A stretch of DNA of 64,000 bases, taken from NCBI GenBank assembly GCA_036320915.1, contig JAXBDG010000018.1:248001-312000 (forward strand). The letters are read 5' to 3'. Below the pieces are notes generated by a model. That model was not told the origin of the DNA. It searched no databases and saw nothing but the letters and a program-made list of their open reading frames with translations. A program made the translations under genes and the position numbers. Position 1 is the first letter of the stretch; each line of letters starts with the position of its first letter. Source of the stretch: Linnemannia elongata. Taxonomy: Eukaryota > Mortierellomycota > Mortierellomycetes > Mortierellales > Mortierellaceae. This document shows, one piece after another, positions 35,593 through 46,054 of the stretch.

Positions 35593-38080
35593 TCATGCTA
35601 GGAGGAGCTCTGCCTTGTGAGGTTGTGGTGTAGGCGCTACAACAAAGGGCGCAGGAAGTGTGTATGGTTCTGCTTCTTTTCCATCGTTACCGCTATTCCA
35701 GTTGTTGGTATTATCTCCAAGAGAAGTGACGGTAGTAGTCCGGACAAGGTTGACTTGGTGGATGTCAGAGTTTGAGAAGGAACGTTCTGTGCGGTACGGC
35801 TGAGACGAGTGTGAGCGTTGTCGTTCCTGTTCCCGTTGAAGAAGCTCCTGCTCCTGTTCCTGCTCGTATTTGCGTTTCTCGTGGACGGAGGGGAATGAAA
35901 TGACCTCGATATCTTGGACAGAGAAGCCTGGTCGCGGTCGGGGTGGTTGTCGCTGCTGTTGTCGCTGCTGTTGTTGCTGTTGCTGTTGCTGTTGCTGTTG
36001 TTGTTGCTGATGTTGCTGTTGTTGCTGTTGCTGTTGTTGTTGTTGTTGTTGCTGCTGTTGCTGCTGCTGTTGCTGTTGTTGCTGTTGTTGTTGTTGTTGT
36101 TGTTGCTGTTGTTGCTGTTGTTGCTGTTGTTGCTGTTGTTGCTGTTGTTGCTGAGGCTGTTGTTGCTGTGGGCGTGCTGGTATTGGAGGTGGGCGCACTG
36201 CTGGACGCTGGTTGAGCAGAGGTGGTTGCGATGGCGCTGATAAAGGTCTAGGAGGGATACAAGTCAAGGGCATGGTGGACGAGGATAGGCTGACAAAAGA
36301 TCCTGATGTCTCCGAGAGATATGGGAGCGATACTGATAGATCCTGTCGGTAATCGGACAATACTGGCATATTCTCCTCCGCGTCCTCTGGTCCACTTGAT
36401 TTTCCTCCTTTAGTTATGACACGCTTTTGACTGTCACGACCGTGCCTCCGTTTCCGTTGAACGATGAAGAGTGCTGCCAGGATAATAAGGATCAATCCTC
36501 CTACGATCGCGCCTCCAATAATGACTCCATTCGGCTTTCCAGTCGTGGTATTCCCGCTATCGATCCCGTTGCTACTGCCTTCGTGTCCACCTCTGCTGCC
36601 AACGTCGGGTGTTGTCGTCGTTGCGAGGGATGGCATTGATTGAGTGACTAAGGCAGGCCCTGACCATGTTTTGGCTGTCAGGTCAAAGTTGTTGAAGCGA
36701 GGAACACCATCTTGGATAGAATAAACAATGAACTGAGACGCTATGGGAGTTGCAGAGGCCACCATGTATTCATTGAATCGTGGGACTAGACTCGAAGGCG
36801 AGGCTTGGATGAGTGTCAAATCTGGGGATAGTCCTGGAGTGATTGTGTAGATGATAACTGAACCGTCTCTTGCCTACAAAAAGAAGGCAATGTCAAGAGT
36901 TAGTTGTTGGGACATCGTATTGGTTACGCCAGTTGTGAGGATGTAGGATGTGTGAGTATTAGACAGGATGGTGCAGTTAATGCTGATACATGCGGGTGCA
37001 AATTTAAGTTTTTCGCTCCTCAACACTGCAGCAGACTCTCTTGTACCTCGCGAGCACACACGCAAGAACAGTACCTGGTCGAGGATAAAGGCGGTGGCGC
37101 CCATATGAACGGGTATCGCAACAGGGGAGAGCGTAATGTTGTTCATCTGGATAGGATGTGGTTGTCTAATGTCAACAAGCCTATCCATGCTTTGGGCTGG
37201 GAAGATCTGTCCTGAGGCTCCATTGAATTCAAATGCAATGATATGGCCTATCACGGGTGGTAAGGGGCTGGCGGCAAACGTTCCGACTACCAGGAATGCC
37301 TTCTCTGAGGGGAAGTACAGTGTTGGTCTAGTAGAAAGAAGAACGTTGGCAACAAGATAGTCGCGGAATGGTAAAAATGTGAGCGTTTGTGTTTGGTGAG
37401 CCATCAATGCATTTTTTTTTTTTTACACGCTAACAACAACACGAAGACAAAACTCTTCTCATCCCCTTTTACCTGTAGAGGTACGAGCCTGCATCGGCAG
37501 TTGCATTGATGGTCAACGCCCTCCAAGAAGTTCCCACCTGCATGTCTGGGGAGTCCGTCATCCCTACACCATACATCCTCTCCCCTGCCTGCCCAACGAT
37601 CGCAAACTGCTTCGACGACAAGAACGAGACAGTTTTGTCCCAAACTTTGGGGTTCTCAAACGTGGCATTAACATTCCCACTACCTTTACCACCGCCTTTG
37701 CCAACATCACCACCACCATCATCCGCAAGCAAAACATTGGAACCAAAAGACCACAGCTTCGAGAACTGCTGGATATGAATCCTTGTCGGCTTGATAACAC
37801 CCTTTTTGTCAGGAAAGATACTCCCAGCATAATAGGTACACAGTTTTGGAGCAAGTACATTCCAGTGGTTGGGATCAACTTCAGACTTGAGGAGTTGGAT
37901 GATCGGCTTGTTGATATCTGTTAGGTCGACTGAAGAGAGCTCTAGATGACCCTTTCCCTTTTGGGTGGATTTTTTGGCGACGCCAATTAGGTAGAGGGTC
38001 GTTGTTGGTGGTGTTGGGGATAGAGGGGTGGCTGTCGTGGAGTGGACGAGGCAGGGGTATGGATAGGATGGTATAGGCAT
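35593..38080 (-). CDS. Single-pass membrane protein, paralogue B, with very long poly-Gln tail
   Basis: Three exons read on the minus strand: 38080-37473, 37327-37075 and 36873-35593, giving 713 residues. The start at 38080 (MPIPSYPYPCLVHS) aligns with the starts of paralogues A and C. An in-frame upstream extension to 38482 lies in CT-rich leader and is not used. The ectodomain shares YLIGV, VDLTDINKP, APKLC, HIQQFSKLWSFGSNVL, KQFAIVGQAG, VVGTF and AFILDQ with A. The transmembrane helix is at about 403-426 (VIIGGAIVGGLILIILAALF), followed by QRKRRHGR. The tail has NMPVLSDYRQ, a Gln tract of roughly 75-80 residues with few interruptions, IEVISFPSVHEKRK, and a C-terminal VAPTPQPHKAELLLA. The two intron positions match A. 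Function unknown. Confidence 0.82.
35944..36172. repeat. CAG/CAA (CTG/TTG on plus) trinucleotide tract encoding poly-Gln
   Basis: About 75 Gln codons, a mix of CAG and CAA broken by a few His, Arg and Pro codons, lie in the cytoplasmic tail of paralogue B. The mixed codons make the tract less slippage-prone than a pure repeat. Mirror frames of Leu, Val and Ala on the plus strand are artefacts. Confidence 0.95.
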
Positions 38081-38714
38081 GTTTGGCTCGATGAACGTAT
38101 ATGTCGTTTGTAGGGGAGTCGGACAAAGGAAGAAGTAAGAGATGAATGAAAAGCTACGGTAAAAGAAAGGGAAGTGAGGGGGTAAAAAATGGAGTATGAT
38201 GAGAGGGCGAAGATGGATGAGAAGATCAAAAGGACTAAAAGGAGAAGAGGGCGAATGATAGTGTGCGCGTGCACGGGTGAGAGTATCTTGTGCGTGCGCA
38301 AGGCGGTGACAAAGTTTGGAAGATAAAGCAGGGTTTACAGTTGTGACGAGACGACGGGTAAAGAAAAAGAGAGGGAGAAAAGAAGAGAGAGTGAATGAGA
38401 AAGGATCAAAGGGGGAGAATGAAAAAGAAAAAAAACGAAAAAGCAGGAAGAGAACGGGCATGGCTCCTGTTGACATACACATGGGTGTGGTTGCCTCCTG
38501 GTGGATGCCACTTCATTCGAATGCCATCACCCAACTTTAGTGTACTTTACACGATCCTTTCTCGTTTCAGTACATTTGTCAGGTACAACATCGACCCATC
38601 TGTGCGCACTCAAACATGCATAGCAAGGCTCCAGAGGTGATGCCGAAAAGATGCTCGTTGTCGTTTGTTTATTAATGTATATTAGAGGGGTATAGAAAGT
38701 GTCTGAAGCAGGCG

Positions 38715-40808
38715 TTAGTGGTCTAGAGAAGATGGTGGCCTTGAACCGACTGCTGCTGAAGAAGGGACGGTGAAGGTCTGGTCAACTTCTGCAGTTACTC
38801 CACTGAGATCCGAGCAGGCATGAGTGGCAGTTGAAACGAGAGGCGACGAATATGTGAGTTCAGACGATTGGATGTGTTGTTGGTTAATGTGATCCAATTG
38901 TGGTGTTCCCAATGGCGTGTAGTGTTGCTGTTGGTGGTGGTGGTACGATAATTCGGACGAAGACATTGGAGGAGATGCTGGGGTGAAGGGTCGCTGCTGC
39001 TTGTAAGAGTATTCATCACTGTCTAACTCTCGCGATGTTATAACGGTGACAGGGCTCGAAATGTCTCGACTGGCATCACTAAAACTGCTGAACACAACCG
39101 TGTTATTGCTGTTGGCATCGTGATATCCGCTGCTGTGGGTGATAGTGACGTTGTCGTCGTTTTCCGGGTAGTGGAGTTCAGGGCCTGGGGGTGTCTTGGG
39201 TATTATGTCGAACCCGAGAGTTTGCCACATGGGTGATTGTGGGTTTCGTCGCAAGGTCGAATGATGTGAGGATTGCGAAGGAGGTCGGTAGTAGGTTTCT
39301 GTTGGAGACAACTGGGGATCGCGAGGGGTGCTACTTCTGGGTGGGAGAGGGTATGAGACTGTAGGAGGTTGGTGAGGGTATATGACAGTAGGCGGAGGTA
39401 AATGAGACCGCGGGGTGTCGATCGCGGTAGCGCCTTTTTCAAAATCCTGATCAGAGGTACTGTTGGAGGTGGATGAGGAAGAAGAACGTTCGGTTTTGCC
39501 ATTGTCCTCTTTGGACTGGAAAGGTGATGACGACGACATTGAGGATCGGCGACGGCGGTGACGGATAACCAGAAAGATGGCTAATGCCATGAGGACCAAC
39601 GCGCCGATAACGCCACCAACGATGGCGCCAAGAGGCACCTTGCTTCCTGACGCGTCTAATCCACCGTTGTCTGGAGTAAGGGGGCCACCGTCAGAAGGGT
39701 TCATGGCACCAGAACTAGTCCAGGTCTTGGTGGCTAAGTCAAAGACACTGAACTTGGGTCCGCCAGTTTGGAGGGAATAGAGAACAATCTGAGTGGATGT
39801 CACTGTGGCGACCATGGATGTGACGAATGCCGGTGCTTGTCCGGACACGACGATTTGTTGGAGAACAGCTGATTGACTGGGATTGATGTAGTAGATCGCC
39901 GTTGAACTGTCGGATGCCCTGTCTAGGATATAGGCGCCAGGACTTGAGCTGATGGGAATCGCGTCGTTCGTGAGGACGAGATTCTTCATAGAGACGAGTT
40001 GAGGTGCAGAGAGGATGAGGGTAAGTCCTTTTACTTGGGTATCGGGAGTGTCATAGCCTGTTGCGGTGTATATTGTCCCTGACCGAGCAGTGTCGAACAC
40101 GATCGCGTTTCCATGAGCAGGTGCCTTTGCTGTGCTGGTGTACGTCCCAACTGCGAGGAAAGGTCTGGGGTTAGGGCTCACTTGTAAGTTGAAACTATGA
40201 GATGAAAGTGAAGCATGGACAGGGACGAACTTGGTTAATAGACGTTTTCCTTGCTCACAGATGCGTGCAAATAATTATAGGCACATGACGCAACAGCAAA
40301 ACACTATCGCTGTTGCTTACTCGTAGAGGGATGAGAAACTGTCAGTCGCGTTCGACCGCACACCGACCCAATAATCCGACGTATTCGTCATTGCCAACAC
40401 AAACCCATTCACACCCGCATGCCCCACCGTTGCGAACAGCTTCGGATCCTCATACGCAATAGTATCAAATCCACTCGGGGGATCAAACCTGCCATTGGCC
40501 GGGTATACATTCGCGTCGTTCGTCCACCCCATCCCGAATTGTTGAATATGTATTGCCCCCTGTGTACCGAGGGCGTTTTTGGGTGCCTGGTAACCAGGGT
40601 AAGGTGTACACAGTTTCGGAGCGGCGTTGGACCATTGGTAGGGGTTGGAGTTGATGATTGTTGAGAGGAGCCTTGGGTAGGAGATGTTGGTGAGGTCGAT
40701 GGTATTGACTTCTAGGCGGCCTTGTGTTGTGTCGGAGACGCCGATTAGGTATACCGATGTGTTTGATGCTGGGGCCAAGCAGGGGTTTGAGTATGTTGGT
40801 ATGCTCAT
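38715..40808 (-). CDS. Single-pass membrane protein, paralogue C
   Basis: Two exons read on the minus strand: 40808-40321 and 40194-38715, giving 655 residues. The N-terminus MSIPTYSNPCLAPASNTSVY and the blocks YLIGV, IDLTNISYP, APKLC, HIQQFGMGWTNDANVY, LFATVGHAG, LAVGTY and AYILDR match paralogues A and B. One transmembrane helix lies at about 351-373 (LGAIVGGVIGALVLMALAIFLVI), followed by RHRRRR. The tail is long, Ser/Pro/Tyr/His-rich, and lacks the C-terminal AELL motif and the poly-Gln of A and B. The second intron of A and B (after ILD-K/Q) is absent, so exons 2 and 3 are fused here. No signal peptide is visible. Function unknown. Confidence 0.82.
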
Positions 40809-42194
40809 GGTACTGTAGTGTTGTATTGTGTGCGAGAGAGTGCCGAGAAATTAGGGAGAACAGGGAGAGGTGAAACGCAAGGAGATCGAGTATGTACAGA
40901 TGTGAGTGGGAAGGGGAGAGGATAGGGAATGCAAGGATTACTCTTGAGAAAAAGGGGGAGTAGGAGCGAGGATGGATGTTGAGGTGTGATGGTGAGAAAT
41001 GGAGAAGAGAAAGAGAAACGAGAAGATAAAAGATGAACAAAGAGAGATAACAAGAGATGAAAAGAGAAGGGGACAGAGGAGGCGTAAAATAAGCTTAACA
41101 AGACATAAGAGAACAGCCATTGTGATAGAAACGGCATGCAGGGAAGGGTTCCTCTTCCGATTCAGGTCAAGCAACCGGGCTTAGCAAGAAAATGGGGCCA
41201 GTTTTAGTGGTTTCAATTGAATTGGACATGAGCGAAATAAGTTTTTTTATGTTGTTGTGGTATGGGCAGGCTATGCCACAGCTCTTGCGTAAATTTCCAC
41301 TTCCATGGAAATCTCCGATCATCTCGCTCCAAAACTGATGATGTGGACTAGTCTAGCCAACGGCGTGTCAACACTTTCCCCTTCCCCTTCCCTCCTCTCT
41401 CCCTTGTCCAAAAAAGAAGTGATCATGACCTTTTCAGCTCTGGTTATTTGGACCCTGGAACAACAGCCGAATCTATTGTCCGCGGAACTGTCGATCGCTG
41501 GGCTGGGTGTGTTTCCGTCTAGGAGTGAAGGCAGGGAGGAGTCGAGCATGAATGAAAACTTGACTTTGATTTTTTGGCCGTTTTTGACATATCTCCTCGG
41601 TCTTGCAGCATCTGTTATTCTTCTCCTTCATTATCGATCCTCCTGTCTTTGTTTTTGCTGCTGTTGAATGAAGGGATAAGGAGAGGTGGTATTGGATCCT
41701 GAGGCATCGTTGAAAAGTGTTCTGTACCATTTTGGCAGGGTGTCTGGATGTCTTGAAGAGGAGTCAACGATGTATCTTATCGAACACGTGGATCGGATAA
41801 GAGTAACAAGTGTCTCACACAAGTCGCCGTCATCTTCTATGGGAACTAGCTGAACCAAACATTAGCACAGCATGGCACATATATATTTTTTGTGAACACT
41901 TGGTACAATTTTTCTCTTGAAAGAATCGACAGTGAAAAGCATTAGTTATCCAAAGAGGGAAATAACCTGGTATTAAAGTGTGTTCATAGCAAAAGATAAC
42001 AGCAAGGCGGGCGAAATAAACACCTACTGGAAAGATTGAAAATCTCTCCTCTGAGCGGATTTTGGTGTGCATGAGCAGTTTATACTTGCTTTCAGAAGGA
42101 GACAAGAATTGTAAAGATTCTCCATCCTCTACTTTTACATGCAGACGGTTACACACTCAAAATACGTGTATTTTAACAACAATAACAACCCCTT
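40809..42194. other. Intergenic region, no gene seen
   Basis: The left part is the CT-rich minus-strand leader of paralogue C. The segment about 41995-42190 resembles the one 3' of the second cysteine-rich gene (44236-44460), so it belongs to the duplicated unit. No coding frame is convincing. Confidence 0.5.
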
Positions 42195-43735
42195 CTATCT
42201 AAAGCAATAATCATGACAGAAGCCAAGATTCTTCATACAATCATCAAAGCACTTCTGCCCCCTTTCACAATTGCTGGTACAAAATTGCTCGCCATTGCAC
42301 CCATTTTTGCAAGTCTGGTAGACGCTATCCTTTTTACATTCGCCTTGGCAGGTGCCAAAGAAGTAGTTGTGGCAGAAGGAGGAAGGACAGTGGCCCTTTT
42401 CGAACGTGTATGGCGGGATCGGTGGGGCTTGGACGCGGTCCCCTGATGACGGTGATGATGATGATGAAGTTGATGGTGATGAGTCCTTGTTCTTCTTCAT
42501 GGAGAGTACGAGGTAGACGACTACTGCGAGTAGGATGATGGTGATGAATGCCATGGCCTTGATGATATTTTTCCGACGACCGGTGGTTTTTGGTTTCTCG
42601 GTTGATGCGAGGGCTGGCTTGGTGGGCTTCTTGGCGGTAATGGGAGTATCGACCAGTGTAGGATCCGGGTAGGCGTGGACTACTGGATCTGGGTATGCTT
42701 GATGATGGTGCAGGTATGATTGTTGGTAAGGAACTTGCTGGGATATATCCTGTTGAGAAGGTCCGTCGGTAGTGGTAGAGTGGGTGGCCACGTTGTTTTT
42801 GTTGTTGTAGAATCCTGCCGGTACTGGGTATGCGCCTCTCTGACTGGGTGTAGGGGATGGTGTTGGGACATAACTTGGGACCAATGTTGGTGAGTAGACT
42901 TGGGGGTAGTTGACGGACGGGGAATACTCGGACGACTGGATGTGAGGGCTACGAGAAGGAGTTGTTGGTATCCGGTATGGAGATTCTGCAGCAGTGTGAG
43001 GTGTGATGAAGGTCTCGCCAATGTATTGGGGCGACGCTGCAGTGACTGATCCTTGAGGCGCCCTGCTGGAGATGAGGGTCTCTCTGCTTCCTCCTGGTGT
43101 GGTGCTGGCGTTTGCGGGAGAATCCAGAGGTGCGAGCATTTGTTTGTGAATTAGGGTATAGGGGAGTGGATGAGAATGAAAATGAAGAAAGAAAAATGCA
43201 AAAAAAAAGGGAAATGGGAATGAGTAACGTCTTAAGCTTCTTAAGCATCACTCCTCTTCCCTGAAACCACGAAGATACCGCCCGTGAGAAGCAACGACGG
43301 GGCGTGAGTGGTGAAGGCAGAGCAGTTATTTGCATTTTCAAAGTGCGACAGCCCTCATGAGTGTACCGGGTTGGTACTTGAAAGGCAAGTGAAATAAATA
43401 CACAAAAAAGTGATATGTGAGCACTCGAAACCACCCTCGGTAAAGTTTCTGCAGAGAGCAAACCAGAGCACAAGAACTTACAGCTTCGACTGCTCTGACA
43501 TACGGATTCGCACTCCTTTTGTCTGTCGTCTCATCACCTGGCAATCGATGGCGCATCGATTTTTGTTCTCTGACCTTTGCATCCCCTGCATGACAAAACG
43601 AAAACTCTTTATTGACAAGACTGGAAGAGAAGTGAATCAAGCATTGTCAAGGTCGCTATGTTTAGGCCAGTCGTGCCTATCTTCAAAAGACAAAAACGTC
43701 CACGCGAGAGTGTTTGTCCCAATGTGTCATAGCAT
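42010..43735. repeat. Duplicated unit, copy 1 (direct repeat with 44236-45980)
   Basis: The gene at 42195-43139 and its flanks are repeated at 44236-45980 in the same orientation. Flanking sequence is nearly identical upstream of the ATG (43140-43640 against 45390-45890), including the segment with TAAACTGCTCATGCGCACC-like DNA 3' of the genes, which is more diverged. Boundaries are approximate. Confidence 0.8.
42195..43139 (-). CDS. Type II membrane protein with 12-Cys module, copy 1
   Basis: An intronless frame of 314 residues starting MLAPLDSPANASTTPGG. The N-terminal 190 residues are rich in Pro, Ser, Tyr and Gln with YPDP and YVPTPSP motifs. Basic TGRRK precedes a transmembrane segment (about 195-213, AMAFITIILLAVVVYLVLS). 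A Ser-rich stalk follows, then a C-terminal module of 12 cysteines (about 251-313) with spacing x4, x7, x3, x8, x3, x5, x3, x5, x3, x6, x3. There is no signal peptide, so a type II topology with the cysteine module outside is inferred. Copy 2 is about 85-90 percent similar by eye, with most change inside the cysteine module. Family not recognised. Confidence 0.85.
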   Translation of the reverse strand: MLAPLDSPANASTTPGGSRETLISSRAPQGSVTAASPQYIGETFITPHTAAESPYRIPTTPSRSPHIQSSEYSPSVNYPQVYSPTLVPSYVPTPSPTPSQRGAYPVPAGFYNNKNNVATHSTTTDGPSQQDISQQVPYQQSYLHHHQAYPDPVVHAYPDPTLVDTPITAKKPTKPALASTEKPKTTGRRKNIIKAMAFITIILLAVVVYLVLSMKKNKDSSPSTSSSSSPSSGDRVQAPPIPPYTFEKGHCPSSFCHNYFFGTCQGECKKDSVYQTCKNGCNGEQFCTSNCERGQKCFDDCMKNLGFCHDYCFR

Positions 43736-44462
43736 GTTCACAACGCAACAAACAGTAGGAGGCGTTGTATTTTCGCGTGCCACCTGGTCAGATAACGTGG
43801 TCTATCCTTGTCTTTTACGTCTTATATGTGTTCCATGGAAGGTTCCTCTCGACTCTTGACAAGAATTAGAGATAGTCCATGTTCGGAAGCGGTCTTAGCT
43901 CGGGATGCTGGCTGGATGCCAGGAGTGACAAACTCATCATCTGAGTCCCAGATAAGAGTAATAAAGTCCACGTTGACGAGACCTATTCGACTCAGAGATG
44001 TCTTCTTTCAAGTCCCTCCATTCCCCATATTGAGAGTCAGCAACGAGGCGCATGGACAGTACAGGGATTATTGTTTTCACCAGGCACTCGTTTGCCATTG
44101 TGATGCGTACCTGACTCCTGTTACACTTTTTGCTCTTCACGAGTGCAGAGTGAAGCCAGACATGCGAAAGGTAAATGAATGTACAGTACATAATTGCTTT
44201 GCTTTCCATATCAAAGGAGAACGGCAAGAGGAATGAAATATATATCTACTGGGAAGATTGACACTGAGCGGATTCAGGTGCGCATGAGCAGTTTATGTGT
44301 GTGCTTTCACAAGGAAGAGACAAGGTTTTCCAAAGAAGATTATCCTTCCTATCTCTTTCCTACCACCTCTCCCTTCATGCGCCGAAGAATGTAAGCATAC
44401 ACCATGTACTGATAGTAAACATTATGTTGAAAATGCGTGTATTTTAATAATTCCCCTTCCAC
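43140..44462. other. Spacer with a possible gene relic
   Basis: The left third is part of the duplicated unit. Between about 43740 and 44235 the DNA is unique to this spacer. On the minus strand it contains a frame from about 44010 to 43822 (SRIGLVNVDFITLIWDSDDE and onwards) and a second overlapping frame upstream (MANECLVKTIIPVLSMRL). Both look protein-like but are offset in frame. They may be a relic or exons of an unrecognised gene. No intact gene is claimed. Confidence 0.35.
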
Positions 44463-45980
44463 CTAACAATAGGCATCACAGAGTCTAAGATTCGTCGAAC
44501 AATCATCAAAACACTCTACCCCCTTCTCGCAATCATTGGTACAAAAGAACTCACCATTGCACCCATCCTTGCAAGTCTGGTAGACGCTATCTTTTTTACA
44601 TTCACCTCTGCATGTTTTAAAATAGTAGTTGTTGCAGAAGAAGGAAGGACAGTGGCCCTTTTCGAACGTGTATGGCGGGATCGGTGGGGCTTGAGCACGG
44701 CCTCCTGATGATGATGATGATGATGAGTCCTTGTTCTTCTTCATGGAGAGTACGAGGTAGACGACTACTGCGAGTAGGATGACGGTGATGAATGCCATGG
44801 CCCAGATGATCTTTTTCCGACGACCGGTGGATTTTGGTTTGGTTGATGCGAGGGCTGGCTTGGTAGGCTTCTTCCTGGTAATGGAGGTATCGACTAGTGC
44901 AGGGTCCGGGTAGGCGTGAACGACTGGATCTGGGTATGCTTGCTGATGGTGCAGGTACGATTGCTGGTAGGACTGCTGGTAAGGAACTTGCTGGTACATG
45001 TTCTGTTGAGAAGTGCCGTCGGTAGTGGAAGAGTGCATAGCCACTTTGTTTTTGTTGTAGTATTCTTCCGGTACTGGGTATGCACCTCTCTGACTGGGTG
45101 TAGGGGATGGTGTTGGGACATAACTTGGGACCAATGTTGGTGAGTAGGCTTGGGGGTAGTTGACGGACGGGGAATACTCGGACGACTGGATGTGAGGGCT
45201 ACGAGAAGGTGTTGTTGGTATCCGGTATGGAGATTCTGCAGCAGTGTGAGGTGTGATGAAGGTCTCACCGATGTATTGAGGCGACGCTGCAGTGACTGAT
45301 CCTTGAGGCATCCTGCTGGAGATGAGGGTCTCTCTGCTTCCTCCTGGTGTGGTGCTGGCGTTTGCGGGAGAATCCAGAGGTGCGAGCATTTGTTTGTGAA
45401 TTAGGGTATAGGGGAGTGGATGAGAATGAAAATGAAGAAAGAAAAATGCAAAAAAAAAGGGAAATGGGAATGAGTAACGTCTTAAGCTTCTTAAGCATCA
45501 CTCCTCTTCGCTGAAACAACGAAGAAACCGCCCGTGAGAAGTAGCGACGGGGCGTGAGTGGTGAAGGCAGAGCAGTTATTTGCATTTTCAAAGTGCGACA
45601 GCCCTCATGAGTGTATGAGGTTGGTACCTGAAAGACAAGTAAAATAAATACACAAAAAAAGTGATATGTGAGCACTCGAAATCATCCTCGTCTTGGTGAC
45701 TGCGGTGAGCAAACCAGAGTGCAAGAACTTACAGCTTCAACCGGTCTGCCATACGGATTCTCAATCCTTGTCTGTTGTCTTTCGGCTGGCAATCGATGGC
45801 GCATCGATTTTTGTTCTCTGACCTTTGCATCCCTTGCATGACAAAGCGAAAACTCTTTATATACACGACTAGAAGAGAAGTGAATCAAGCATTGTCAAGG
45901 TCGTTATCTTTAGACCAGCTGCGCCTATCTTCAAAAGGCAAAAAACGTCCACGCGAGAGTGTTTACCCCGATGTATCATA
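44236..45980. repeat. Duplicated unit, copy 2 (direct repeat with 42010-43735)
   Basis: This is the second copy of the unit holding the 12-Cys gene and its flanks. The 5' flank is almost identical to 43140-43735, which implies a recent tandem duplication. The spacer between the units (about 43740-44235) is not repeated. Confidence 0.8.
44463..45389 (-). CDS. Type II membrane protein with 12-Cys module, copy 2
   Basis: An intronless frame of 308 residues, the closest paralogue of copy 1. The N-terminal region is nearly identical (MLAPLDSPANASTTPGG) with a small insertion duplicating QQSY. The transmembrane segment is IIWAMAFITVILLAVVVYLV. The Ser-rich stalk is shorter than in copy 1. The cysteine module keeps all 12 positions but differs in loops: GHCPSFFCNNYYFKTCRGEC and CEKGVECFDDCSTNLRLCDA against the copy 1 equivalents. 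It ends CDAYC, two residues shorter than copy 1. Topology and function are inferred as for copy 1. Confidence 0.85.
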   Translation of the reverse strand: MLAPLDSPANASTTPGGSRETLISSRMPQGSVTAASPQYIGETFITPHTAAESPYRIPTTPSRSPHIQSSEYSPSVNYPQAYSPTLVPSYVPTPSPTPSQRGAYPVPEEYYNKNKVAMHSSTTDGTSQQNMYQQVPYQQSYQQSYLHHQQAYPDPVVHAYPDPALVDTSITRKKPTKPALASTKPKSTGRRKKIIWAMAFITVILLAVVVYLVLSMKKNKDSSSSSSSGGRAQAPPIPPYTFEKGHCPSFFCNNYYFKTCRGECKKDSVYQTCKDGCNGEFFCTNDCEKGVECFDDCSTNLRLCDAYC

Positions 45981-46054
45981 ATATTCTTTAGAAAAAAGAG
46001 TGAAAGAGGGACACTCAGTTCGCAGGAGCATTAAGGCACAAAATCATACCATGT

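Noticed and set aside
35914..36240. Plus-strand poly-Leu and poly-Val/Ala frames
   Set aside because: They are antisense translations of the poly-Gln tract in paralogue B.
37469..38482. N-terminal extension of paralogue B starting at 38482
   Set aside because: The extra 134 residues come from CT-rich leader DNA (Phe/Ser/Leu/Pro only) and are not shared with A or C.
42213..42446. Plus-strand frames opposite the 12-Cys genes (also near 46278, 48114, 50062, 51950)
   Set aside because: They are recurring antisense shadows of the same duplicated coding sequence.
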